Assembly: GCA_963741305.1 (NCBI GenBank)
Contig: CAVUHL010000003.1
Location: 434,001 to 498,000 of the forward strand
Direction: 5' to 3'
Origin: DATMER01 sp963741305
Lineage (GTDB): Bacteria; Acidobacteriota; Thermoanaerobaculia; Multivoradales; UBA5704
Length of the DNA: 64,000 bases
The notes under the pieces were generated by a model that saw nothing but the letters and a program-made list of their open reading frames with translations, was not told where the DNA came from and did no database searches. This document shows positions 8,284 to 18,621 of this stretch, one piece after another (the stretch's first letter is position 1; the number at the start of each line of letters is the position of its first letter). Position numbers and translations under genes: made by a program.

Positions 8284-8592
8284 TCACCGGCGACCGCCGG
8301 CTCGCGATCGGGTAACCAGTCCCGCGTTCGCGGCCATGACTTCGAGCCGCTCCTTCAAGCTCTCGCAGTCGTCATTGTCGCGGTCGACCACCACGACGAC
8401 GCGCCAATCTTCCGGCAGCCACTGCGCATAGCCGCGCAGGCGGGACTGCAGCTTGTCGAGGAGGTCGGCCTTGCCCTGGAACGGATGCACCTCGAAGCTG
8501 CGGCCATGAGGCAGCAGGCGTGGCAATAGGGCGCGCAAGAATGCCTCTATCGATGGCTCCTCCACCAGCACCTCCAGATGCACCGCCGTCAT
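8284..8592 (-). CDS. DUF4276-type partner of the AAA ATPase, truncated
   Basis: 102 residues, start codon overlapping the ATPase stop (ATGA at 8589-8592). It resembles the N-terminal half of DUF4276 proteins, which have a TOPRIM-like core: VLVEEPSIEAFL (the conserved first Glu), a central region, and VVVVVDRDNDDC (Asp-rich strand). Relatives normally run to about 200 residues and continue after the GLRTRS...GG segment; here the frame ends at RAGGRR and no continuation is recognisable downstream. The gene therefore looks C-terminally truncated, which may inactivate the two-gene system. The family match is from memory of the motif pattern. Confidence 0.65.
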   Translation of the reverse strand: MTAVHLEVLVEEPSIEAFLRALLPRLLPHGRSFEVHPFQGKADLLDKLQSRLRGYAQWLPEDWRVVVVVDRDNDDCESLKERLEVMAANAGLVTRSRAGGRR

Positions 8593-9830
8593 GATCTGCG
8601 CCCCCCGAGGGGGCGGGTCGGGGAGCCCTGGTTGACCAACGGATCGCCGACGCCGAGTTGCCCCTCCATCCAGAGATGGCCGAGCAACGCGCCATGCTCG
8701 ACAAAGGAGGGCACACCAGGCAGGTCCGAAGCGCGCTTCGTCTGCGTGTAGCCTTGCTCGTCGCGCCAAAGCACGCGTACCTCTTCCGGCCGAAGCGCAT
8801 TGAGAAAGAAGGGCGAATGGGTTGTAACCAGAAGCTGCGTTCGCTCGCTGGCAATTCGGCACTCTTCGGCGAGCTCCGGGAGCAGGCGCGGGTGTAAAAA
8901 GTTTTCCGGTTCCTCGACGCCGATGAAGGGCGGCGGCACCGGGTCGTTGAGAAGCACCAAGTAGGCCAGCATCTTCAGCGTGCCGTCGGAAGCAAAGCGT
9001 GCGAGAACCGGTTGGCTGAAAGGGGCGTCTTTGATCTGCAACAGCAGTCGGCCATCCGGCATGATCTCCGCCAGCACGCGCTCGATGCGCGGCACACGCC
9101 GGCGCAGCACGTCGAAAATGTGTTCCAGCCGGTCGCCATGCTGTTCGGCCAGGTACTGGATTACGTTGGCCACGTTGTCGCCGGTTTTGGTGAGCCGTTC
9201 CTGCGGCCCGGCCTCGGGCTGGCCGCGTCCACTGTCGGCGGACAGGTAGGACACATACCAGCCGGTGATGAACTCGCGTAGCGCCGCCACGCGTGGATGG
9301 TCGGCGAACTGCCCAAGGGCATTGACCGCTAGAAGGTCGGCAGAGTTGAGAGGCACCTCTACCCGCCGGTCCTGCTCGTCGGGCAGCTCTCCGCTGACCG
9401 CACGGCCATGGCCCTCTCTGTAGTCGAGGAAGCGGAATGGCTGCCCGTGCCTGCCCCTCTTCCAGCGCAACCACTCCTCGACGACCACGGGTGCGCCGCG
9501 CCTTTCATCGACCGCCAGGTGATAGGTAATCAGGGGATAGCCGGGTTCGCGATATTTGATTTCGATGACCACCGGCCCCTCGGCGCCCCGCGTTTTGAGC
9601 TCCTTGGCACGCCCCCGCTTGTCCCAGGCCCGGCGCAGCCCCAACTCAAAGCACTCGGCCAGGAAGGCAAAGACATCGAACACTGTGGACTTGCCGCTGC
9701 CATTGGGGCCGAGCAGCACCGTCAAGGGTGTCAGATTCTTGAGCTCGATCTCCCGCAGTGCGCGGAAGCTCTGTACCTTCAGGTACTCGATGCGTGCCGG
9801 GGTGCTGGGTCGTGTATCAGCTGGGGGCAT
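8589..9830 (-). CDS. AAA-type ATPase (AAA_21, OLD/RecF-like)
   Basis: 413 residues. Walker A GPNGSGKST lies about residues 40-48, the ABC-like signature ASDGTLKMLAYLVLL about 277-291, Walker B GVEEPENFLHP about 304-314 and the switch histidine motif TTHSPFF about 335-341. This split-ATPase arrangement is typical of SMC/RecF-like, single-gene ATPases that pair with a TOPRIM or nuclease partner. The partner at 8284 is translationally coupled. Such ATPase/DUF4276 pairs occur sporadically in accessory regions and are suspected anti-phage or DNA-surveillance modules; that role is inference. A GAGGAAA Shine-Dalgarno precedes the ATG. Confidence 0.85.
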   Translation of the reverse strand: MPPADTRPSTPARIEYLKVQSFRALREIELKNLTPLTVLLGPNGSGKSTVFDVFAFLAECFELGLRRAWDKRGRAKELKTRGAEGPVVIEIKYREPGYPLITYHLAVDERRGAPVVVEEWLRWKRGRHGQPFRFLDYREGHGRAVSGELPDEQDRRVEVPLNSADLLAVNALGQFADHPRVAALREFITGWYVSYLSADSGRGQPEAGPQERLTKTGDNVANVIQYLAEQHGDRLEHIFDVLRRRVPRIERVLAEIMPDGRLLLQIKDAPFSQPVLARFASDGTLKMLAYLVLLNDPVPPPFIGVEEPENFLHPRLLPELAEECRIASERTQLLVTTHSPFFLNALRPEEVRVLWRDEQGYTQTKRASDLPGVPSFVEHGALLGHLWMEGQLGVGDPLVNQGSPTRPLGGRRS

Positions 9831-10010
9831 GCGGTTTCCTCGATTCCTTTTGGGACGTTCTTCGCCCGCAGCTCGCCGGAGATGAGCTCAGGACGGCGCT
9901 GGACCTGAACTAGAACGTTTTCAGGACTCCTTATGATAGCGGAGGAGGTAGCGAGGCGTTACAACTCCCACCTCTCGCCGCCGCCTGCCCGCTTTGTCCT
10001 TGGAGAACGG

Positions 10011-11738
10011 TTACTTCCGGCGGATCCGCCGGATCTCTTCGAGCATTTTCCTGGCCTGGGTGGCCTGGCCTGGGGTGGGGGCATTGGCGGCAAGCTCTTC
10101 GAGAAGCTGGATGGCCTCGTCCCACTTGCCCTCTTCGGAGAGCCGGACGGCCTCGTCGTAGCGCTTTCCGAAGCGGTTGTAGGCGAGGACCTCGCGGACT
10201 TCATTCAGGCGCCGCTGCAAGCCCTCCTTCTGTGGGCCAGCGGCTTTGGAAGCGATCTCTTCCAGCAGCGGCAGCGCGCCCTCCAGGTCTCCTTGCTCGA
10301 GCTGGCGCTCCACCGCGCCGCGGAGCTCCTCGATCCATGCCGACCGGGCACGCTCTGCCTCGGCAGGCCCTCCCTCGATTGCAATGACCCGGTCGATCAG
10401 CGCTTCGGCCTCCTTGGCCTTGCCGTTCCGCACCCGGAGCAGCATCAGGTTGTAGGCCGTGGCCGTGTCCGAGGGCCTCAGGCGGTGGGCCGTCTCGAAA
10501 GCGCGCTCCGCTTCGGGCGGGAGCGGCACCTCGAAGGAGAGGGCGTAGCCGAGGCGAGCCCAGGCATCGGCGAATTCGGGACGCAACGCCACGGCGCGCC
10601 GGAAGGCTTCGGCGGCTTGGCGCAGGCCAGCTGGGCCGAGCTCCAGCCGGTTCAACCCATAGTGGTACTGAACGAGGAAGTCGTCCGGGGCCGCCCTGGC
10701 AGCACGCTCCAGCCAGGTGTCCGCTTCTTCCTTCCGGCTCAGGAGGCCGAGGCCGGCAAGCGCCGCGCCGTGCTCGGGATTCGCGGCCAGCGCGGCCTTC
10801 AGATGCTCCTCCGCATCAGTCCGGCGCGAGGGATCGAGGACGGACAGCAGGAGGCCGAGCCGGGCGAGCAGTTCGGCCCGCGGGAGAGGTGCCACGCGGA
10901 AGCCGGCCTCCGCCACGGTGCCTGCCGGCGCCGCGATGTGAGCGAAGGCGTTGCGCTTCACATAGGCGAGCAGCTCCGCGTCCAGCTCTCCTCCGAAGGC
11001 GGCGTCCTCCGCCGGGTCGTCGCCACGGGAGAGAGTCCGCAGGTAACGCAGCGTGAGGTCCCGGCGGCCCGGGTTGCCCACGAGAAGGTAGTGGGCGAGG
11101 ACCCAGGTCTGGGCGTAGAAGACGCTGCGCCTCGCGCCCTCGTGGTAGTCCTTGGATTGGGCATCCAGCGCGAACAGCTCGGACACGGGCAGGAGCGGGT
11201 TGATCTGAAGCCAGCGCGCGTGGGCCTCGATCGGCCGGCCGATCCGGGCCTCGGCGCCTTTCGTGTCAAACGTGCTGTAGAGCTGGGCCATGCCTTCGTG
11301 GAGCCAGAGGGGGAGGCTCGGGTAGTTGTTGCGCAGCACGTAGTGGAGGTACTCGTGGTAGATGATCGACCGCGCATCTCCCCGCGGATCGGCGTTGATG
11401 GCGACGTAGTTGGCCTCGGGCCGGGCGAGGAAGTAGCCGCCCACGTCCACCGGCTTGCCCTCGAAGACCAGACGATAGGGCGAGAGAGCGTCGCCGTCCT
11501 TGAACACGAAGAGGAAGGTCGGGCTCGGCGATGACAGCTTGAGGTCCGGATCGAGCTGGGCCAGGGTGGCGCGCAGCCGCTCGAGATCGGCGGCGAGGCG
11601 GCGGGTGGGCCGCTCTCCGGCGTTGCTGAACAGGGTGAAGTGCTCAGAATCCAGCTGGATCCAGGCGTCCGCGTCCGGCGGGAGCGCGCGAGCGGCGGAC
11701 GCCCAAAGTGAGAGAAAGATGAGAAGAGCGAGCCTCAG
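10011..11738 (-). CDS. Secreted TPR metallopeptidase-like protein (HExxH)
   Basis: About 575 residues. No ATG, GTG or TTG precedes the signal peptide in frame; a CTG at 11736-11738 lies 7 nt after GGAGGA and gives RLALLIFLSLWASAARA as signal sequence, so CTG is the best start. A zinc-peptidase-like domain follows: HEYLH (128-132) with LHEG (147-150) as probable third ligand, resembling peptidase MA / DUF1570 proteins. From about residue 270 to the end there are TPR repeats and a Lys/Arg C-terminus. Its promoter overlaps that of the divergent MFS gene. The same frame continues open upstream to 12596, but that extension is the antisense shadow of the MFS gene. Confidence 0.8.
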   Translation of the reverse strand: MRLALLIFLSLWASAARALPPDADAWIQLDSEHFTLFSNAGERPTRRLAADLERLRATLAQLDPDLKLSSPSPTFLFVFKDGDALSPYRLVFEGKPVDVGGYFLARPEANYVAINADPRGDARSIIYHEYLHYVLRNNYPSLPLWLHEGMAQLYSTFDTKGAEARIGRPIEAHARWLQINPLLPVSELFALDAQSKDYHEGARRSVFYAQTWVLAHYLLVGNPGRRDLTLRYLRTLSRGDDPAEDAAFGGELDAELLAYVKRNAFAHIAAPAGTVAEAGFRVAPLPRAELLARLGLLLSVLDPSRRTDAEEHLKAALAANPEHGAALAGLGLLSRKEEADTWLERAARAAPDDFLVQYHYGLNRLELGPAGLRQAAEAFRRAVALRPEFADAWARLGYALSFEVPLPPEAERAFETAHRLRPSDTATAYNLMLLRVRNGKAKEAEALIDRVIAIEGGPAEAERARSAWIEELRGAVERQLEQGDLEGALPLLEEIASKAAGPQKEGLQRRLNEVREVLAYNRFGKRYDEAVRLSEEGKWDEAIQLLEELAANAPTPGQATQARKMLEEIRRIRRK

Positions 11739-11757
11739 AGTCCGTTCCTCCGTGGCA

Positions 11758-11764
11758 TAGACTA
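11758..11764. promoter_or_regulatory. Overlapping bidirectional -10 elements
   Basis: TAGACTA reads TAGACT on the plus strand (11758-11763), 11 nt before the MFS ATG, and TAGTCT on the minus strand (11764-11759), about 20 nt before the peptidase start. One short symmetric sequence appears to serve both divergent genes. Confidence 0.55.
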
Positions 11765-11774
11765 GCGCTTCATC

Positions 11775-12998
11775 ATGTTCCGCTCCATCCTGACCGCCTA
11801 CCGCGAGGCATTCTCGGGCCTCAACCGCGCCGTCTGGCTGCTGGCGTTGACCACGCTGGTCAACCGCAGCGGCACCATGGTGCTGCCGTTCCTGATCCTC
11901 TATCTCACTCAGCAGCAGGGCTTCGTGCCCACGGACGCGGGCAAGGCCCTGGGGGTCTACGGCCTGGGCGGCGTGATCGGCTCCTATCTCGGCGGCTGGC
12001 TCTGCGACCGCATGTCGCCGCGGCGCGTGATGGTGGGCAGCCTGGCGCTCGCCGGAGTCGGCTTCATCCTGCTCGGCCAGGTCGAGGCCCGGCCCGCCAT
12101 CCTGTTGACCATCTTCTTCATCGCGGTCGTGGCGGAGGGCTTTCGCCCGGCGAACGGTGCGGCGCTCGCCGCCGCCACCCCGCCGGAGCTGCGCACCCGG
12201 GCCTTCGCGCTCAACCGCCTGGCCGTGAACATGGGCATGTCCCTCGGGCCGACCATCGGCGGGTTCCTGGCCATGATCGACTACGACTGGCTGTTCGTGG
12301 TGGATGGCGTCACCAGCCTGTTCGCTGCCGCGGTACTCTTCGTCGCCTTCCATGCGGAGGACCGCAAGCCCGCGGAGGCGGCGGCGGTCGTTGCGGCGGG
12401 CCGCTCCCCTTGGCGGGACCGCCCGTTCCTGGTGATGATGGGGCTCTTCTTCCTGCTGGCTTTGATCACTTTCCAGATGGCGAGTACCTTCCCGCTGACG
12501 CTGCGCGACCTCTATGGTTTCCACGAGGGGCGCATCGGCCTGGTGATGGCGGTCAACACCGTGATCATCGTGCTGTTCGAGATGGTGCTGGTGCACCGGG
12601 TGGGGAGCCGGGATCCGCTGAAGCTGGTGGGGATCGGGGGCTTGCTCTTCGGCCTGGGGATGGCGCTGTTGCCGTTCGGGACCGGGTTCGCCTTCGCGGC
12701 TTTCAGCGTAGTGGTCTGGACGATCGGGGAGATGCTCGCCTTCCCGTTGTCGGCCGGGGCGGTGGCCAACCGGTCGGATGAATCCAACCGTGGCACCTAC
12801 ATGGGCCTGTACACGCTTTCGTTCGAAGGCGCCTGGGTCTTCGCCCCCCTCGTGGGCACCTGGGTCTATCAGACCTGGGGTGCGAAGACCCTCTGGCTCG
12901 GATGCGGCGCCGTGGGCATCATCATCCTGATCGGCTTCTACGGCGTCTCAGCCGCGATTGCTCGGGAACAAGCCCGGGAACCAGTGCGCGAACGCTAA
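11775..12998 (+). CDS. MFS transporter
   Basis: 407 residues with about 11-12 predicted membrane helices, two six-helix halves separated by a cytoplasmic loop (about 195-215, rich in A and E). The MFS loop motif is seen as GGWLCDRMSPRR (about 74-85) after helix 2. A drug/metabolite exporter of the DHA1 type (YdeA/MdtH-like) is the closest impression; substrate unknown. There is no Shine-Dalgarno; a -10-like TAGACT lies 11 nt upstream, consistent with a leaderless message. Its 3' end overlaps the convergent flavin reductase gene by 4 nt. Confidence 0.88.
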   Translation: MFRSILTAYREAFSGLNRAVWLLALTTLVNRSGTMVLPFLILYLTQQQGFVPTDAGKALGVYGLGGVIGSYLGGWLCDRMSPRRVMVGSLALAGVGFILLGQVEARPAILLTIFFIAVVAEGFRPANGAALAAATPPELRTRAFALNRLAVNMGMSLGPTIGGFLAMIDYDWLFVVDGVTSLFAAAVLFVAFHAEDRKPAEAAAVVAAGRSPWRDRPFLVMMGLFFLLALITFQMASTFPLTLRDLYGFHEGRIGLVMAVNTVIIVLFEMVLVHRVGSRDPLKLVGIGGLLFGLGMALLPFGTGFAFAAFSVVVWTIGEMLAFPLSAGAVANRSDESNRGTYMGLYTLSFEGAWVFAPLVGTWVYQTWGAKTLWLGCGAVGIIILIGFYGVSAAIAREQAREPVRER

Positions 12999-13492
12999 CC
13001 TTCCTTCTCATGCAGGTGGAGCTTGCGGTAACCGCGGTTCCAGTAGATCAGCGGCGGTGCCTCGTTCTTGGGCACGTTGCTCGCCTCGACGGAGCCGACG
13101 TAGATCGTGTGGGAGCCAGCCGGGTAACGCGCGTGGATGGTGCAATCCAGCCAGGCGAGCGCGTCCTGCAGGATCGGCGCGCCCGTATGCGCCGTGCCCC
13201 AGTCCCCCTGCGCGAAGCGGTCCTCGTCCTTGACCCAGGCGAAGCGGTTCGACAGCTCGAACTGCTCCTCGCCGAGGATGTTCACCGCGAAGACGGCGTC
13301 CGGCTCCTGCAGCATGGTGTAGGCCATGTGGCGGTTCTCGATGATGACCATGATCATCGGGGGATCGGCCGAAACCGAAGCGAAGGCCGAGACGGTCAGG
13401 CCGTGTCTCTGGTCGCCCGTCTTGATCGTGACGATCGTCACGCCGGCGGGGAAATGGCGTAGAGCCAGACGGAACTCTTCCGAGGTAATCAT
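12995..13492 (-). CDS. Flavin reductase family protein (FMN-binding split barrel)
   Basis: 165 residues. The start at 13492 is chosen because AGGAGGG lies just upstream; longer in-frame extensions to 13699 run through the neighbouring small gene. Motifs of the flavin-reductase-like domain are clear: FPAGVTIVT near the N-terminus, HGLTVSAFASVSADPPM (about 30-46), FAVNIL, and a C-terminal PPLIYWNRGYRKL. The family supplies reduced flavin to two-component monooxygenases or reduces free FMN; no oxygenase component is present nearby. Confidence 0.88.
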   Translation of the reverse strand: MITSEEFRLALRHFPAGVTIVTIKTGDQRHGLTVSAFASVSADPPMIMVIIENRHMAYTMLQEPDAVFAVNILGEEQFELSNRFAWVKDEDRFAQGDWGTAHTGAPILQDALAWLDCTIHARYPAGSHTIYVGSVEASNVPKNEAPPLIYWNRGYRKLHLHEKEG

Positions 13493-13589
13493 CGCTCCCT
13501 CCTTTTTATAACCTGCAAGTTGGAAGGATTCTGCCACAAGCGCCTGGCACCCCCCTTGCACTCCTCTAGGAGCTGAAGAGGAGGACATT

Positions 13590-13736
13590 ATGGCCAAGCT
13601 AAAGCTGAAGAACAACGTGAAGGGGCTTTTGAACCGCCGGGTGCAGTTCGGCTTCCTCACCGTGCCTCTGTGGGTGGCTGGCGCCGTGTACGCGGCCAAG
13701 CTGATCCGCGACCGCCGCCGCCGCGTGACGGTCTGA
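13590..13736 (+). CDS. 48-residue single-span membrane protein
   Basis: A short frame with a strong Shine-Dalgarno (GAGGAGG, 7 nt before the ATG). The peptide has a basic N-terminus (KLKLKNNVK), one hydrophobic segment (FGFLTVPLWVAGAVYAA) and an Arg-rich tail (RDRRRRV). The charge distribution is not that of a secreted leader: there is no cleavage site, and both ends are strongly positive. It stands alone, divergent from the flavin reductase gene and followed by the 9-nt-repeat hairpin. Function unknown. Confidence 0.65.
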   Translation: MAKLKLKNNVKGLLNRRVQFGFLTVPLWVAGAVYAAKLIRDRRRRVTV

Positions 13737-13737
13737 A

Positions 13738-13813
13738 GGACGAAAAGGACGTAAAGGACTTGAAGGACTCCGGACGGGGTCCTTTTCGTCCTTTGGGTCC
13801 TTTACGTCCTTTT
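13738..13813. repeat. 9-nt GGAC/GTCC repeats folded as a long inverted repeat
   Basis: Forward units GGACnnnAA (GGACGAAAA, GGACGTAAA, GGACTTGAA) are followed by inverted units TCCTTTnnG. AAAAGGACGTAAAGGAC (13743-13759) is perfectly complementary to GTCCTTTACGTCCTTTT (13797-13813), and GGACGAAAAGGAC (13738-13750) to a second inner copy. It may terminate the 13590 transcript, although the repeat unit also occurs inside three coding regions of this window. Confidence 0.85.
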
Positions 13814-13890
13814 ACGGCTCCCTCCCTTTACCTCAGTCCCTGATCCATCTAAGCTACGTCCAGCTTCGTAGGGCTTTTTAGGAGACAGGG

Positions 13891-15255
13891 ATGACCTATC
13901 GGTGGGGTTGTGCGTTCTTGGTGGCACTGTGCCTTGCGGCTCCGCTGCGGGCTCAGGAGGAGGCTCCCGAGGAAGCTCCGGAGGAGGAAACCCCTTCGCT
14001 CAAGCCCAGGCTCGAGCTCGGCTTCGAGGCCAAGGCCAACTACCGCGACAGCGACCTCAACCGCTTCGCCGTCCCTTTCGATTTCCCGGCGACGTTCCTT
14101 CCGCAGGGCGAGACCCGCGGCTTCGAGGAGACTGTCAACGCCGGCTCCCACCTGGAGGTCTCGACCGTCACCCTGTTTGTCGACGCGACCTGGGGTGACG
14201 GGCTGGCCGCTCACGGCAAGATCGACTTCATCGACCTCTACGACCGCAATCCCACGTCGTCCGACAGTAAGACCGACGTGGATGAGGCGTGGGTGCGCTT
14301 CGGCATCGAGCCCGCGCCCGCGACCCTGGCGCCGCGCTGGGGCGCCTACCTCAAGATTGGCAAGATGCCCAAGTTCGAGCGCCAGGACGACCGCCACCTG
14401 GAGAGCTACGGCCTGGTCTCCACCGCGTTCAACCGCTTCGAGGATACCGGTGCCGAGCTGGGCTTGAACCTTGGCCGCCATGTCTACGTAAAGGCCACGG
14501 CAACCCAGGGCAACCCGCTGTTCATGCGCGACCCCAACGCCCTGGCTGGCGACAACGGTACGCCTGCGTCGCGCGAGGAGTTCCCGGACCCGGAGCTCAA
14601 GACCGGCGTCGTCATCCTCTATGACGCGGAGGTGGAGGCCCTCGACGTGGACGGCGACCTGGAGCTCGGGGGCGGCGTGGGCGTGCGCTTCGCCGACGAG
14701 GGGGGTGTCAACGGCGTGGACGTGCTCGCCTGGACCTACCAGCGCACCTTGGCAGACACGGTGGAGCTGGAAGGGACCTTCTATGGTGGCGACCTCGAAT
14801 TCCTGCGCGGGCCTTTCGACGCCTTCCCCTTCCCTATTACGGGGGATGAGAAGAAGGAGACCGGCGCCAATGTCTGGGTCTACTTCGGCGGCCTGTCCTT
14901 CTTCGGCCAGTTCGTGGATCAAGAAGTCGCGGGCCTGCCGCGCACCGGCATGGAGGCCGAAGTCGCCTGGCGCTTCGATCTGCCGCTCTGGGCGAGCATC
15001 GGCGACCGCCAGCTCTTCACCTTCGTAGCCCCGGCGGTGCGCTACTCTGAGCTGGACAACGACTTCCGCGCTCCGGCGAAGACCCCCTCCCCGAGCTTCG
15101 CCTGGGATTGGACGAAGCTGGACGCCGGCCTGCGCGTGGGGATCATCCCCGGCGCCGACCTGACGGTCGAGTACGCCGACCACGAGTTCATCCTGGGCAG
15201 CGGGGCGAAGCGGGAGAACAACGAATTCCTGACCACGTTCCGCTGGAGGGTGTAG
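13891..15255 (+). CDS. Outer-membrane beta-barrel (porin-like) protein
   Basis: 454 residues: signal peptide 1-21 (ending PLRAQ), a short Glu/Ala/Pro-rich linker, then alternating amphipathic strands throughout (for example WVRFGIEPAP, LGLNLGRHVYVKATA, WVYFGGLSFFGQFV) and a final strand ending FLTTFRWRV. The aromatic-containing last strand is typical of BAM-assembled barrels. Conserved KIGKMPKFERQDDR suggests a porin or transport channel with a polar eyelet. It is followed 2 nt later by the cupredoxin gene, so the pair is probably co-transcribed, linking the barrel to copper or redox chemistry at the envelope. Confidence 0.78.
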   Translation: MTYRWGCAFLVALCLAAPLRAQEEAPEEAPEEETPSLKPRLELGFEAKANYRDSDLNRFAVPFDFPATFLPQGETRGFEETVNAGSHLEVSTVTLFVDATWGDGLAAHGKIDFIDLYDRNPTSSDSKTDVDEAWVRFGIEPAPATLAPRWGAYLKIGKMPKFERQDDRHLESYGLVSTAFNRFEDTGAELGLNLGRHVYVKATATQGNPLFMRDPNALAGDNGTPASREEFPDPELKTGVVILYDAEVEALDVDGDLELGGGVGVRFADEGGVNGVDVLAWTYQRTLADTVELEGTFYGGDLEFLRGPFDAFPFPITGDEKKETGANVWVYFGGLSFFGQFVDQEVAGLPRTGMEAEVAWRFDLPLWASIGDRQLFTFVAPAVRYSELDNDFRAPAKTPSPSFAWDWTKLDAGLRVGIIPGADLTVEYADHEFILGSGAKRENNEFLTTFRWRV

Positions 15256-15257
15256 TC

Positions 15258-15906
15258 ATGCGGCGGTTGGTCCCGGTCTTGATGCTCCTCCTTGCCATTC
15301 CCGGTGTGGCGGAGGAGCTGCGCGGGCGTCTCCAGCTCGTGGGCAAGGGGGGCAAGGGAGCTGCCCGGGGGAGCGACGTGCGGCAGGCGCTCGTCTGGTT
15401 CGAACCGGCCTCTCCTTCGCATGCCCGCCCGCCAGCGACCCCTTTCGTGATGACTACCCGCGACAAGCAGTTCGTGCCACGGACCCTCACCATCCCCGTG
15501 GGCAGCCGGGTGCGCTTCCCGAACGAGGACGTCATCCTCCACAACGTCTTCTCCGTATCCGGACCGAATTCCTTCGATCTCGGCCTCTACCGCAGAGGCA
15601 AGGGCAAGGAGCAGAAGTTCGATCAACCGGGCTTGGTGCGGGTGTTCTGCAACGTCCACCATTCCATGGTCGGGTACATCCTGGTGCTGCAATCACCCTA
15701 CGTGGCCACTCCCGATGCCGAGGGCCGTTTCGTGCTGACCGGGCTGCCCAAAGGGCCCGGGCGCCTGACCGTCTGGCACGAGCAGGCGGAGCCGGCGAGC
15801 ATGGATGTCCAGTTGCCGCGGGCGGAGCCGCTGGCGCCGCGGCTGGAGATCGTGCGGCCGCGCATTCCGTCACACCTCAACAAGACCGGCAAGTCCTATT
15901 CGACCC

Positions 15907-15929
<23 letters not shown>
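15258..15929 (+). CDS. Secreted cupredoxin (plastocyanin-like) domain protein
   Basis: 223 residues: signal peptide 1-18, then a cupredoxin domain. The type-1 copper ligands are all visible: His95 in ILHNVFS, then Cys131, His134 and Met137 in the C-x2-H-x2-M pattern of FCNVHHSMVGY. The tail (about 150-200) looks like a small carboxypeptidase-regulatory/Ig-like strand region (ATPDAEGRFVLTGLPKG). It probably acts as a periplasmic electron carrier or copper binder with the barrel encoded just upstream. The last 23 nt overlap the start of the kinase gene. Confidence 0.85.
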
Positions 15930-18527
<2,598 letters not shown>

Positions 18528-18537
<10 letters not shown>

Positions 18538-18558
18538 GCATGGCGTGCTCACGCTGTG
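18528..18558 (+). terminator. Hairpin spanning the kinase stop codon
   Basis: GCGTGAGCA (18532-18540) and TGCTCACGC (18546-18554) form a perfect 9-bp stem with a 5-nt loop; the kinase stop TGA lies inside the left arm. No T-run follows. It may attenuate read-through into the HD-GYP gene or protect the upstream message. Confidence 0.45.
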
Positions 18559-18621
18559 CTCTGCGTAGAGTACATAATGAGGACGATCTTCGATCCACAG
18601 GATGAGGCAAGAGGGGACGGC

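Noticed and set aside
12597..13000. N-terminal extension of the TPR metallopeptidase beyond 11738
   Set aside because: The frame is open to 12596 only because it is antisense to the MFS gene; the signal peptide begins at 11738.
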